This document shows, piece by piece, positions 35,099-45,122 of a stretch of 64,000 bases of DNA. Each line of letters begins with the position of its first letter. Position 1 is the stretch's first letter. The translations under genes were made by a program, and so were the position numbers. The DNA is from Glandiceps talaboti (taxonomy: Eukaryota > Hemichordata > Enteropneusta > Spengelidae), in NCBI RefSeq assembly GCF_964340395.1, contig NC_135552.1:2506517-2570516 (forward strand). Reading direction: 5' to 3'. The notes under the pieces are model-generated. The model was not told where the DNA came from. It made no database searches and saw only the letters and a list, made by a program, of their open reading frames with translations.

Positions 35099-37657
35099 TT
35101 ATATTGTAAACCAAGTTAAACTCAAGGGGTCACACTGTGAATTAGCCTTATCATGTTTAACCGGAGTACTTAAGGTCTTATTAGCGCTGGATTTACTAGC
35201 ATCAACACTATGATACCGTGTATCAGTCACGTCTGGTATGTCAATAGTCGCATTAGGTGCGTCCTTATTTTCATGAATGAAGGGGCCTTCTAAGGGGTTG
35301 TCATGAATCGTACAGACAGTCAAGGGTGTCATGTCCTTACTACTATTGTTCATACTATTATTAGATTGAGTAGGTAGCATCGGAATGCTAGACATCTCAA
35401 CAGGACCCTCTTCATGATCTCTATTCTTACTTGTTAGTTTTCGCCAATATTGTCTAATTGTACGAAGGCAGTATTTATAGGTGGCCATGAATATGAAACA
35501 GAGAGCAAAGATACACAGTGCTTCAATAATATATTTGATATAATCGGTATTCTGTGTAGGTTCAAATGCTTGTGTAGGCGATGGGATCGTAGATTTAAAC
35601 CAATAAATTTGCTGCGCATCAACTTTTCTAGTCATTAGGATTTGTAGTGTTATATTCAAATTTCTCAATTTCCACATCAGATAGATTGTTAGTGCTAAGT
35701 TAAAACATGAAAATGCCAATGGTATCCAAGTCGGGGTTGAGAATAAGGTAAAATCCAGTGAACTATCACTAATTTTGATATTTTCGTCTTTAAATTGATC
35801 CATTGGCGTGAGAAAAACTTTAGAATTTTCACGAAGCATAGTGGCAGCACGATTTAAATCGATTTTGATATTATTTTCCCTGCCCAAGGTTTGTTGCCAC
35901 TCATTTTCCATAACTTTTATGTGGGGCAATTGAACAGTCATGGGAGTTTCACTCAAAGTGGAAAATTTCAAATTCGGAAGGGTTGTGCTATACAAGGACA
36001 TAAGGACTGGTACATTTAAAGTATGACTGTATACTACCTTGTGATCCTGCTGGCAACTATTTGCCAATGTATCTATGAAATAGTGGTTTGAAAATAACAG
36101 ACAACCACACGGTATTGTAATTATGCAAAAGTGACACTTGTCAATTTTTTGTACCATTGAGTCACTACAGGAGAGATGCCAGTCTGACGAAGAACCCTGT
36201 ATTAATACTTGTGAATTTCGAAGTACTTTAGCTTTTGGAATACCGGTATGACGGACAATCATTTGAGGATTACACCATTTCAAAATTTTTGAATGCTGAT
36301 TCAATATTACTGCTCGAGCGCATGATGGTAAATCTGGTTTTAGAATCGTAAGTGGTTGGCAAATTAGAATCGATAAACCTTGACACGTTTGAAATTCAGC
36401 TGTTGACATTTCTAGAAAATATTCCCCATTTCGCTGGGCTGCAAAGTAATCTGGCAAATTATTTAAAACAGTAACAGATCGTGCAAGGGCAGTTTCATTT
36501 GTGTTATGATCTCCTAAAGGAAATGATGGAATTGGTAGATGAATTACCTTAAATACATCAAAAATCAATGAATGGCGACATAAAGGTACTAGGATGTTGA
36601 TATACATGTTATGACCAGATCTATAAAATGTAGCTCCTTTCTGTCGATGGTAATAGCTTGAATGCGAATGACACAGAGAATATTGTGGGAATTTCTTTTG
36701 AAAATTTTCCTGTAAATTTTGCAGCGAGTCTTCCAGAAGCTTAGAAGAAACGAATTCTGGAGGTAAATAACCTTCCAGTAGAGTTTGCATTCCAATTAAG
36801 CGTTCTGTTGCTTTGTTGATTAAAACATCCAATGTTCTTGATCTGTCATCGAGAGCATTTAAAAGCAACATATAACGATGAAATTGGTCATTTGAAAGAT
36901 GGTAACTGTGTTCTTGTCGTTGTGTTTGTAAACGGAGTCGTTCAATGTCTGCTACTGCAATTGTTAATTGTTCTACAGTCGAAAAAGTGTTATTAACAGA
37001 AGACCACAAATTGTCAATTCGTTGATTCGTTATCTTGAGTACAGAACTCAGATCCGATGTGAAATGACGTAGACCTGTACGTTGATGTGTTAGTTCCTCT
37101 TCAACTGAAGAAATATGACGAGCCAAAATTGTAACATCTTTTGTTGTAGCTGTTCCAAATAAAGTTTTCGATATTTGGCCAATAATCGGTATAATTGCTG
37201 CTCGAGACTGACGTTCCGAGGTGGCAAAGGTTTTGTCAAATCCCTTGTTTCCATACTTAAATGATGATAGTCGATCCAGTTCATTTAGACAATGTCGTAA
37301 TGCTTTCAGTTTGTATTTTATACGATAGTTTAACGTTTTAATAGAAGCAGAGAATTCATCACACATTGCATCAGTAACATTTAAGAGACACACCTGTTTA
37401 TGTTGAAATGTCGACGTAGCCTTTGCGATTTCAGAGATATCTAGCCACGGAACTGCGATTGTTAGTGACCAACTGCTGGATGATGCTTCAATTACTGCAA
37501 CTTTTTCGAAAATCACTCCATAATTTAGGCGTTGGATATCGTCGGTTGCCACGAAATCGTCAGACCATTCACTTTTGGCATTTAAAAATGGTACAAATGT
37601 GATGTAGAGTAAGAAAGTCGTTCCAACCATTTTAGATAGAAAAGTTGTTCGTGCCAT
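35099..37657 (-). CDS. env: Envelope-like F-type fusion glycoprotein of the Ty3 element
   Basis: 852 residues. The ATG at 37,657 has a strong start context (CACCATGG). Residues 1-27 look like a signal peptide. A furin-type RQSR site at 149-152 is followed by a hydrophobic Gly/Ile-rich segment and a KTLFG motif, the layout of the F-type fusion protein family (baculovirus F, errantivirus Env). Heptad-rich segments lie around 175-320, with many cysteines at about 330-540. Hydrophobic helices at about 642-662 and 707-727 precede a tail of about 125 residues. Two hydrophobic segments rather than one is unusual. Intact frame. Probably translated from a spliced RNA. Predicted role is virion entry; function unproven. 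Confidence 0.85.
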   Translation of the reverse strand: MARTTFLSKMVGTTFLLYITFVPFLNAKSEWSDDFVATDDIQRLNYGVIFEKVAVIEASSSSWSLTIAVPWLDISEIAKATSTFQHKQVCLLNVTDAMCDEFSASIKTLNYRIKYKLKALRHCLNELDRLSSFKYGNKGFDKTFATSERQSRAAIIPIIGQISKTLFGTATTKDVTILARHISSVEEELTHQRTGLRHFTSDLSSVLKITNQRIDNLWSSVNNTFSTVEQLTIAVADIERLRLQTQRQEHSYHLSNDQFHRYMLLLNALDDRSRTLDVLINKATERLIGMQTLLEGYLPPEFVSSKLLEDSLQNLQENFQKKFPQYSLCHSHSSYYHRQKGATFYRSGHNMYINILVPLCRHSLIFDVFKVIHLPIPSFPLGDHNTNETALARSVTVLNNLPDYFAAQRNGEYFLEMSTAEFQTCQGLSILICQPLTILKPDLPSCARAVILNQHSKILKWCNPQMIVRHTGIPKAKVLRNSQVLIQGSSSDWHLSCSDSMVQKIDKCHFCIITIPCGCLLFSNHYFIDTLANSCQQDHKVVYSHTLNVPVLMSLYSTTLPNLKFSTLSETPMTVQLPHIKVMENEWQQTLGRENNIKIDLNRAATMLRENSKVFLTPMDQFKDENIKISDSSLDFTLFSTPTWIPLAFSCFNLALTIYLMWKLRNLNITLQILMTRKVDAQQIYWFKSTIPSPTQAFEPTQNTDYIKYIIEALCIFALCFIFMATYKYCLRTIRQYWRKLTSKNRDHEEGPVEMSSIPMLPTQSNNSMNNSSKDMTPLTVCTIHDNPLEGPFIHENKDAPNATIDIPDVTDTRYHSVDASKSSANKTLSTPVKHDKANSQCDPLSLTWFTI

Positions 37658-37867
37658 GGTGAATGATGAAATAAACTTTTAGCAATTGTATTTAGTGGGT
37701 AGTGTGATCATGTCCGATTATAGAAATTCTTCTGTTATGAAAATAACGAGGCTGGGGTAGTCAAAACTTTTCTTACCATATAAGGTAATACGACGAATTT
37801 GGAAAGAGTGATCTGTATGAGATCCGAAGAATGTAAAAATGTCTATTTCTAATTAGTTCACTTTGTC

Positions 37868-37893
37868 GTTTGTTTGTTTGTTTGTTTGTTTGC
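37868..37893. repeat. (GTTT)n run inside the element
   Basis: Six or seven tetranucleotide units between the accessory ORF and the env-like gene. Confidence 0.9.
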
Positions 37894-37929
37894 GTGGAAA
37901 TAAATACGTGTCATCTATTTGTGGGTAAA

Positions 37930-38868
37930 TTACCGTATTTGGATAGCCATTATACCAATTATAGGTATAATGATGAGGATGAAATGGAGGTAATGGAAAA
38001 GTAGCAACAGTGAAAATAGTGCGCGAATCCGAAACAGCTGATTTGATAGATTTTGGAAGTTGTAATCGTGAACTCGGCGTTCACTTTCCTGCTTTGTATT
38101 AGACAAATTTATATAACCTCCATAGAACTTTGGACTCCAACCTAACGATAGACAATGTCTAATTTTGAAAATACATTGAGCAAATAAGGTATCTGGTTGA
38201 TTATAATACGGAATGATTGGTTTTAGATATGGCCGCAAAGAGACAATCTTGTACATGGAACTGAATAATGTTTGTGCGTGAGGAGTCAGCGCTTGTTTAT
38301 GTGACATGATATATTTTAAGATTTTCAGTGCCCTTTGAAACTTGGCATCATGAAGTTCTACATGACGGTAATTATAACATTCAGATAATGCGTGACAGAG
38401 CACATCTACTTTCAAAGAATGCCAAGGGATATTGAATTTTGAAAAATACGCGAATATGACCTTTAAACAATTTAAACTGAGATGCTCCAAAGCCGTTACC
38501 GTTATGTGTGTTTGCCAGTGATCATAATAATTGAGAGGAAATCGTAAGTCATAGTTGTTCAAAGCGTACTCTAAAAAGTTACCGTGGTCTGTTTTAATAG
38601 CTTGATGCACCACTTTATCCATTCTGTAGAAATATTTGGTATTTCGTGGACAATATTCATCGACATTTTCATATATAGGAGTATAATCTCTCGACGCTGG
38701 CGAATCAGCAATACATTGTAATCTGAGGGCTTCTAGAAGAAGTGGATCTTGATGTATTTTAAGAGCCCTGTTAAATGGATCTTCAATTAATAAACAGTTA
38801 TAATCCAACGCATCCGTTGTCCACACATCGTTTTCATAATAAATTTCACGGTAGAACCAATCGTCCAT
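37930..38868 (-). CDS. Unknown 312-aa accessory ORF of the Ty3 element
   Basis: ATG at 38,868, intact to the stop at 37,930, lying between pol and env. No retroelement domain recognised. Residues about 85-215 read as paired helices reminiscent of ankyrin-type repeats. Residues 227-236 TLFAQCIFKI fit the BC-box pattern (S/T/P)LxxxCxxx(I/L/V/A) and are followed by RHCL, like the start of a SOCS box. No clear Cul5 box (LPxP) follows. Residues about 281-308 form a strong hydrophobic segment near the C-terminus, suggesting a tail anchor. Hypothesis: a captured host-type gene acting as a ubiquitin-ligase adaptor or membrane accessory protein. Function unknown. Confidence 0.75.
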   Translation of the reverse strand: MDDWFYREIYYENDVWTTDALDYNCLLIEDPFNRALKIHQDPLLLEALRLQCIADSPASRDYTPIYENVDEYCPRNTKYFYRMDKVVHQAIKTDHGNFLEYALNNYDLRFPLNYYDHWQTHITVTALEHLSLNCLKVIFAYFSKFNIPWHSLKVDVLCHALSECYNYRHVELHDAKFQRALKILKYIMSHKQALTPHAQTLFSSMYKIVSLRPYLKPIIPYYNQPDTLFAQCIFKIRHCLSLGWSPKFYGGYINLSNTKQESERRVHDYNFQNLSNQLFRIRALFSLLLLFHYLHFILIIIPIIGIMAIQIR

Positions 38869-39503
38869 GTTTAGAATAGTACGTTAAATCTCAAAGGAGT
38901 GCAAAATCCCAGGCATAGAGACGTAATGCAATATTAAGACCGTTTAAATATCATTGACTAAAGTTAGAAAACGCGGAACATCTTTAAAATGAATTTAGAG
39001 ATTAACGCCCAACGACATATATGGTAATGAATCTGACTGTTTTGCCATACAAACAAAATGTTTACCACTTTGGTCAAGAATTTGCTGTCTTCTTGTGTGG
39101 TAATCAAACAGTAATATTTTCAATGACAGGAGTAATTTAACAAATATAAATATAGCGATTATCACTTTGTTTTCGAAAATGTCGGTCTTTCTTTTGAGTG
39201 ATCATTGAAGAAGTACCTTTCCATGGCCTCTCTCATTCAGCGTCTGGCCAGACTAATCCAATCACTCACACAATCACAACCGTCTTTGTTCCAGAAAATA
39301 TAAACCCCTTTTTTAATTTTAACTCACAATCAATCATACAGGCACTCTCAAATGATAACTCAATTAATTGACCTTGAATAACTTTGTAATACTATGTGAT
39401 ATCAGATGTCAAATAATATCAATTTCGCACAATGCGATATGTTAACGTCTTGTGTGAGAGACCGTCTGCAGCAATCAAACAGGTTGTGTCCCGAAATTTG
39501 ACC
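38869..39503 (-). other. Spacer between pol and accessory ORF
   Basis: 635 bp with no open frame of note, probably holding splice acceptors for downstream subgenomic RNAs. Confidence 0.5.
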
Positions 39504-42500
39504 CTAAGTGTTTACTTGACGATGACGTTTATAACTTCGTGAACCAGATATAGAAACAGGGTTGTCTTTTAGACTCCTTAGTGCAGATTGGTTTAAATTT
39601 TCTATAGGTTCCCAGCTATTGAAATCTGAGGAGTAATTTTCCCATTTAACTAAATACTGAAGTTTACCATTCTTATACCTACCACGAATTATTTTCTCAA
39701 TGCTATAATATGTCTGTTCATTGTCAGTGGTAGATATAGTTGCAGCGGTATCAGAACTTACATTAGTCTGACTTTGTCGAGTATTTTGTAATTCCCGCCT
39801 TATTTCAGCTCGTTTACGAATAGTTTGGCGCCACGATCGTCCTCTTGGACTCTTGGTGTGTGAACCTGAAGTTGCTTCCGGAAATGAATAATATTCAGTT
39901 TCTGAGTTCATGTGATACTGTGTCTTATTTGTGTGTTGTTCATCGTCATTGTTAGTTATTAAGGTGACATTAGTGTCGTTGGTTGTAGTGTGATTATTTT
40001 GCCTAGCAGGATTTTCAGTATCTGTTTGTGTTGTTGTCTCTTCATTATTACTCAATAGATGCTGGGGTCTTAGTCGGGCATGCTTCAGTCGATTTGAATG
40101 AATTACCTTAGGATATTTCTTATTTTCTGTGATATGTTCTAACTCAAAATTTACAGGTGAAACCTGTTTGATTATCCTAAACGGTCCACGGTAAGGATGG
40201 TGAAATTTACGACTATGACCCAGTTTGACTGCAGGGTGATGTAAATATACAATATCCCCTACCTTGAACATGTGATCCCGTGCCTTTTTTGTATCATGAT
40301 ATGTTTTCATTCTATCTTGTGCTTTCTGAATGTTTTCCTTGGCTAGTGATATTGCTAAATTCCTTCTGTTTGCCAGTTCATCCAAATGAAATTGAATGTT
40401 ACGTGATTTACCTAATTTTGGCAATATTTCAACATCGACTGGAAGTCGCGGTTCCGTGCCAAAGAGAGCACAGAAGGGTGATACTCCAGTAGTTTCATGG
40501 GGTGTTGCCCTGTATGCAAAAAGGACAGATTGAAGATATTCGTCCCAATCATTTGCAGATAAATTTGTATACATAGAAAGCATCGTAAGTATAGAACCAT
40601 TCAACTTCTCCACTTGACCGTTCGTTGAAGGTGCATACGCAGATGAAAATCGTTTAATGACGTCAAAATATCTGCATAATTCAGTAACAATTTGAGACAT
40701 AAATGCTGATCCTTGGTCAGACAACAATGTATTTGGGAATCCAAATTGGCAGAATATGTTTTCGAATAGTATTCGAGAAACTGTTTCCGCTTTGCAATCC
40801 GCGGTTGGGAATGCCCAACAAAATTTGGTAAGGTATTCTGTGATAACTAATATGTAGTTATTTCCACGTTGTGTTGTGGTCAATTTTCCTACAAAATCAA
40901 TTCCTATCTTATCAAATACACCGTTTACTTTTAACGGAAGTAATTTTGAACGATAGCGAATTCCATGTTTTCGTGAATGGCAAAATGCACAAGAAGCCAC
41001 GTAAGTCGTTACGTCCTTAATTAAACTTTCCCAATAATAACGTAACCGGATTGCCTGTATTGTTCGGGAAGTACCCAAGTGTCCTGCTGTAACATCATCA
41101 TGAAGCCTCTTTAATATGTATAGTTGTAAGGATTTTGGGAGTACTAATTGTCGGATACAATCACGAGCCTTAGCTGATTTGCCTGTGGGGGACCAGTAAT
41201 GATATAGAACTCCGTTTAGGACAACAAAATTGTCACTGCTTTGTATTATTTTCTGAGCATGTTTAGTGTTGGAAGGTAATTCACCATCGTTAGTTAAATA
41301 GTTAATCATTGGCAATAATTGCTTGTCCTGACGTTGTAAAGTAGAGAGGTTGTCGGCATTAAAGTCATCAGTATCAGTTGTCTCACTATGTAAGGTCACT
41401 GTGTTAGAAGAGATCGTGTTAGACTGTTTAGTCTTGATATCAGTTTCAGGCGAGTCGTATAGATTTCTAATATCCGTTAGGATATCCTCATGTGGGTTGA
41501 GTTGTAACTCGGATATCTTTGGAATGTTAGTAATTTCATTCATAGTTAGTTGTGACTGATCGTGTGTAAAATTTATCTCATTTGAACTAGAATTTTCTGT
41601 TGATGTTATATCAGTGTTTTGATACTTTTCAGGTGGATATTCACGTCGCGATAAACCGTCGGCATGTGGTATAGAAGCGCCTGACTTATGTATGATATTA
41701 TATGTGTATCCCTGCACTTTTAAAATCCATCTGGCTAGCCTACCGCTCGGAGCTTTCATTTTGAATAAGTAGACTAAGTTTGCATGATCTGTGATTATTG
41801 TGAATTCATTTCCTCGTAGGTACACATCACATTGAGCTAATGCATGTATTACAGCAAGACCCTCACGTTCTGTACACGTATAATTTCGTTGTGCCGGATT
41901 GAGAGTGCGCCCTCCATAAGATATTACTCTTTCCATACCATCTTGAACTTGTGCCAATACGAAACCTACACTGTATGCTGACGCATCCGTATATAATAGA
42001 AATTTCTCGTCAAATCGTGGATATGCTAATATCGGTTTTGATGTCAATGCTAGTTTTAACTTATCAAATGCTAGTTGACAATCATTGTCCCATATGAATT
42101 TTGTATCCTTTACAAGTAGTCTATGCAGGGGATTAGCTATCTTAGAATAATTGTGTATAAATCGTCGATAATATCCCGCACAGCCTAAGAATGATTGAAG
42201 TTGGGATTTATTTGTTGGTACTGGAAATTTAGATATTGCCTCGACCTTTTTTGGGTCAGTTGAAATGCCATTCTCATTCAATATATGACCTAGGAACTTT
42301 ACCTCCCTTTTCCCAAATGTACATTTTTGCGGACCTAATTTCAAATTTGCATTAATTAGCCTACCTAGGACAACGTCAAGGTTGTGAAGGTGTTCTTGAA
42401 ACGTCCTTGCGTACACTAAAATATCGTCCACGTAACAAATACAGGTGCGAAATTCTAAGTTACGTAAGAGGAATTTTACGGTGTTTTGGAACGAGGCACT

Positions 42501-43852
42501 TGAATTACGCAGGCCTTGTGGCAACGTTCTAAACTCAAACTTACCATCATGGCTAACGAATGCCGTTTTATGTGAATCTTTCTCATCGAGAGCTATTTGC
42601 CAAAATCCACTCGTCATGTCGAGTGTAGAAAAATATTTGGGCGACTGACTTCCGACTGTTTCGAGGACATCCCTTGTTTCAGGTAATGGATATGTGTTTG
42701 GAATTGTTACCTTATTCAATTCACGGTAATCAATTACAAGCCTCCATTTTCCTGATGGTTTTTTAACCAGCAATACCGGAGCACTGTATGGGGATGTGCT
42801 AGGTTTAATTATGTCTTGATCTAACAAGTCATTTATTTGTCTTGTTATTTCCTCACGTTTCTGTGGCGAAACCCTATAAGGTGCCTTTGGTTTTACACGG
42901 GCATTGGGCTCTAAGTCTATTGTATGCTTGATAATATCACAATAGCCCAAAGTATTTGATCTGTCAACAAAAGCCTGTCTATTTTTCCATAGTACGTCTT
43001 GTAAGTCATTAATTTGGCTGTCCGTCAAATCAGAGCATTGCCCAGTGAAGTCAAATAAGGAATTAAATTCTGCCCGTTCCATAGAGGGTTGTGTCTCATT
43101 ATGTATATTATTGTCTGTCATGTCAAAATTATGCAAAGTTGTGCCGTCTGGGAGTGGCTGAAAAGTTCCTAAACGTATGTGCCTCCCTAATGTAACTTGG
43201 TCGTCAGAAACGTTAATTAATCTGACTGGAACTGAATCATGATTGGTTGATGTTAATAATCTCGCTGTTTGAATACCTAAATAATTTAATGATGTCACAT
43301 TTGTAGTGGTTCCTATCAGACCATTTGGGAATGAGCCCCTTAACTTAGCCGAAATTATACATTCACACCTAGGGGGTATCACATATTGTTTTGCTGGTCT
43401 CAAGATTGTATTAGTACGGATACGTAATTTCTGTTGTGCCAAATCAATTACTGCTTTATGCTGTTTCAGAAAATCCATCCCAATTATGAAATCTCTGTCT
43501 AAATCCTTAATTAAATGCACTGGAATATTGATTAGTCGATTATCAAAATGTACTGGAATTGTTACATAGCCATGAATAGGAATCTGCTGATTGTTTGGTA
43601 ATTTTACACATTTGTATATAGGTTTCTTGATTTTGAATCGTCTTAATTGTGGAATTTTGTTGAAAAATTTCGTTGAGATCGCAGTTATTTCTGCTCCTGT
43701 GTCTACCAATGCCGAAGTAGTTGTATTAAAAATTTTAACAGTTATTAAATTATTACTTTGTACCTTTAAATCAGCAGATTTTACAGAGTTTAATTTTGGC
43801 GTGTGAAAAACATTAAATTCTCTGGTTTTGGTATTTTCCACACTCCTTACAT
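39504..43852 (-). CDS. pol: Ty3/gypsy Pol polyprotein with C-terminal chromodomain
   Basis: About 1,445 residues in the -1 frame relative to gag, with no ATG at its start, so it is made as a Gag-Pol fusion. In residue numbers from GTG 43,841: protease DTGA at 47-50; reverse transcriptase with LDMTSGFWQ (D408) and YVDD (470-473); RNase H with TDAS (D619), E658/E660 and D685; integrase zinc finger H914, H921, C951, C954; integrase D982, D1042, E1078; chromodomain at about 1378-1416 with YLVKWENY and WEP. All catalytic residues are present and no stop interrupts the frame. The chromodomain should steer integration to particular chromatin. Confidence 0.95.
43801..43843 (-). promoter_or_regulatory. 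Frameshift-stimulating hairpin
   Basis: Minus-strand arms GTGTGGAAAA (43,843-43,834) and TTTTTCACAC (43,810-43,801) can form a 10-bp stem with one G-U pair and a 23-nt loop. It starts 9 nt after the slippery site, in the usual spacing range. Confidence 0.5.
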
Positions 43853-45043
43853 GTTTTTTGAATAGTAATTACCCTGATCAGGTTTACGGCAATTTCTGGC
43901 AATGTGACCTATTTGACCACACGAATAACAGCCTCTGTTATAATTTTCTGGACAAGAAGGTGCCATATGCCCTGGACGATTACAATTTCTGCATATTTGT
44001 CTACCAGACATGATTTCTCGTCCCCCATAACGTGGACGATTTCTATCAATATTACTTTGATGGCCATTTATAGGTCGATTTCCATTGAAATTGGGCCGTC
44101 TTACTGTGGAATAATTACCCTGAAATTGGCGAGACTGAGTATCTCTATACCTTTGAGGGGAATATCCCGCCCTATTGTCAGAAAATGTTTGAGACTCTAC
44201 CTGTTGTCGCAAATCTTCATTCTGACGAGCGAGCAATTGATTCTGTTGACTCAACTGTGAAGTAAGTTCCACCATATCATCCCGCAATAATTGATCAATT
44301 CCATTCTTAGGCATCTTCAATGTTGTATCGCTTGAAGTTTGTTGACTGTCGTGATTCGGTAGTTGGGATATAATTTCCGCTGTTTTGGCCGCTGAGAACG
44401 CATTTTCATAGTCGTTGGGTTCCCGAGATAAGGTTGCAATCTTTATATTGTGGCGCAGTCCCTGTAAGAATAGACTTAATATCTCTGCAGCGGTACGATT
44501 CGACTTTGAACATTCATCTCTCAAGCGACATGAAAATTGATCAACTGTCTCATTGGGCTGTTGTCGTATTAGACTTAATTGTTGGTCAGTGAGCCATCTT
44601 GGTTGTATGCGATGAAATCTTGCAATAAACAGTGGTCGTACTTCGTTCCAATCTTGTGCCAAGTTTTGATCCAAATCTGAGTACCACTTGTCTGCTACTT
44701 CTCTCATCAATAATATGAAATATTGAATTTTCTGCTCGTCATCTAAATTCTTCAGTATGGCAAATGCGTCGAATTTTTTTAACCAGAGTTCCGGTGATTC
44801 ATTGGGGCGGCCATTGTAATACGGAGGCTTCTCAACGTTCATTTGAAGTCGTTCCAGCCTATTATTTACGTTTTCAATTTGATTTTGAATATTATCAAGG
44901 GGATTAGCTGGAATATCTTGCGGTTCCAAATTTTGTTCAATAGGAATATTAGGTTGTAAGTTCTGTTCGACGTTTGCCATATCAATTGGAATTTGTGGTA
45001 TCCGTTCAAGATTTCTTAATTGTCGGCCTGATCGGAGAAGCAT
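43847..45043 (-). CDS. gag: Gag polyprotein with two zinc knuckles
   Basis: 398 residues from ATG 45,043; the frame is open further upstream but with no earlier ATG seen near the leader. The central part matches the Ty3-type capsid pattern (WLKKFDAFA, YFILLMREVADKWYSDL, FHRIQPRWL). The C-terminal nucleocapsid has two CX2CX4HX4C knuckles (CRNCNRPGHMAPSC and CYSCGQIGHIARNC) in an Arg/Asn-rich context. It ends at TAA 43,847, five bases before the GTG of the pol frame. Structural protein of the virus-like particle. Confidence 0.93.
   Translation of the reverse strand: MLLRSGRQLRNLERIPQIPIDMANVEQNLQPNIPIEQNLEPQDIPANPLDNIQNQIENVNNRLERLQMNVEKPPYYNGRPNESPELWLKKFDAFAILKNLDDEQKIQYFILLMREVADKWYSDLDQNLAQDWNEVRPLFIARFHRIQPRWLTDQQLSLIRQQPNETVDQFSCRLRDECSKSNRTAAEILSLFLQGLRHNIKIATLSREPNDYENAFSAAKTAEIISQLPNHDSQQTSSDTTLKMPKNGIDQLLRDDMVELTSQLSQQNQLLARQNEDLRQQVESQTFSDNRAGYSPQRYRDTQSRQFQGNYSTVRRPNFNGNRPINGHQSNIDRNRPRYGGREIMSGRQICRNCNRPGHMAPSCPENYNRGCYSCGQIGHIARNCRKPDQGNYYSKNM
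43853..43859 (-). promoter_or_regulatory. -1 ribosomal frameshift slippery heptamer A AAA AAC
   Basis: On the minus strand gag ends TCA AAA AAC ATG TAA, so A AAA AAC is in exactly the X XXY YYZ phase. A -1 slip continues as CAT GTA AGG AGT GTG GAA, the pol frame. Confidence 0.85.
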
Positions 45044-45061
45044 ACAATGTTTTGACAAAGT

Positions 45062-45067
45062 ACTCAC
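45062..45067 (-). promoter_or_regulatory. Candidate major splice donor
   Basis: AAA|GTGAGT on the minus strand, between PBS and the gag ATG, the usual retroviral location. Good acceptors upstream of env include TTATTTTCATAACAG (ending 37,732) and GACTACCCCAG. Confidence 0.5.
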
Positions 45068-45103
45068 TTTTGACGAATTTTGTCTTTTGAATAACTGTAT
45101 CCT

Positions 45104-45121
45104 GCCCGGAGTCGTCCACCA
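45104..45121 (-). other. Primer binding site
   Basis: TGGTGGACGACTCCGGGC on the minus strand begins one base after the 5' LTR. It would pair with a tRNA ending GUCGUCC-A-CCA. I could not assign the tRNA. Confidence 0.72.
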
Positions 45122-45122
45122 G

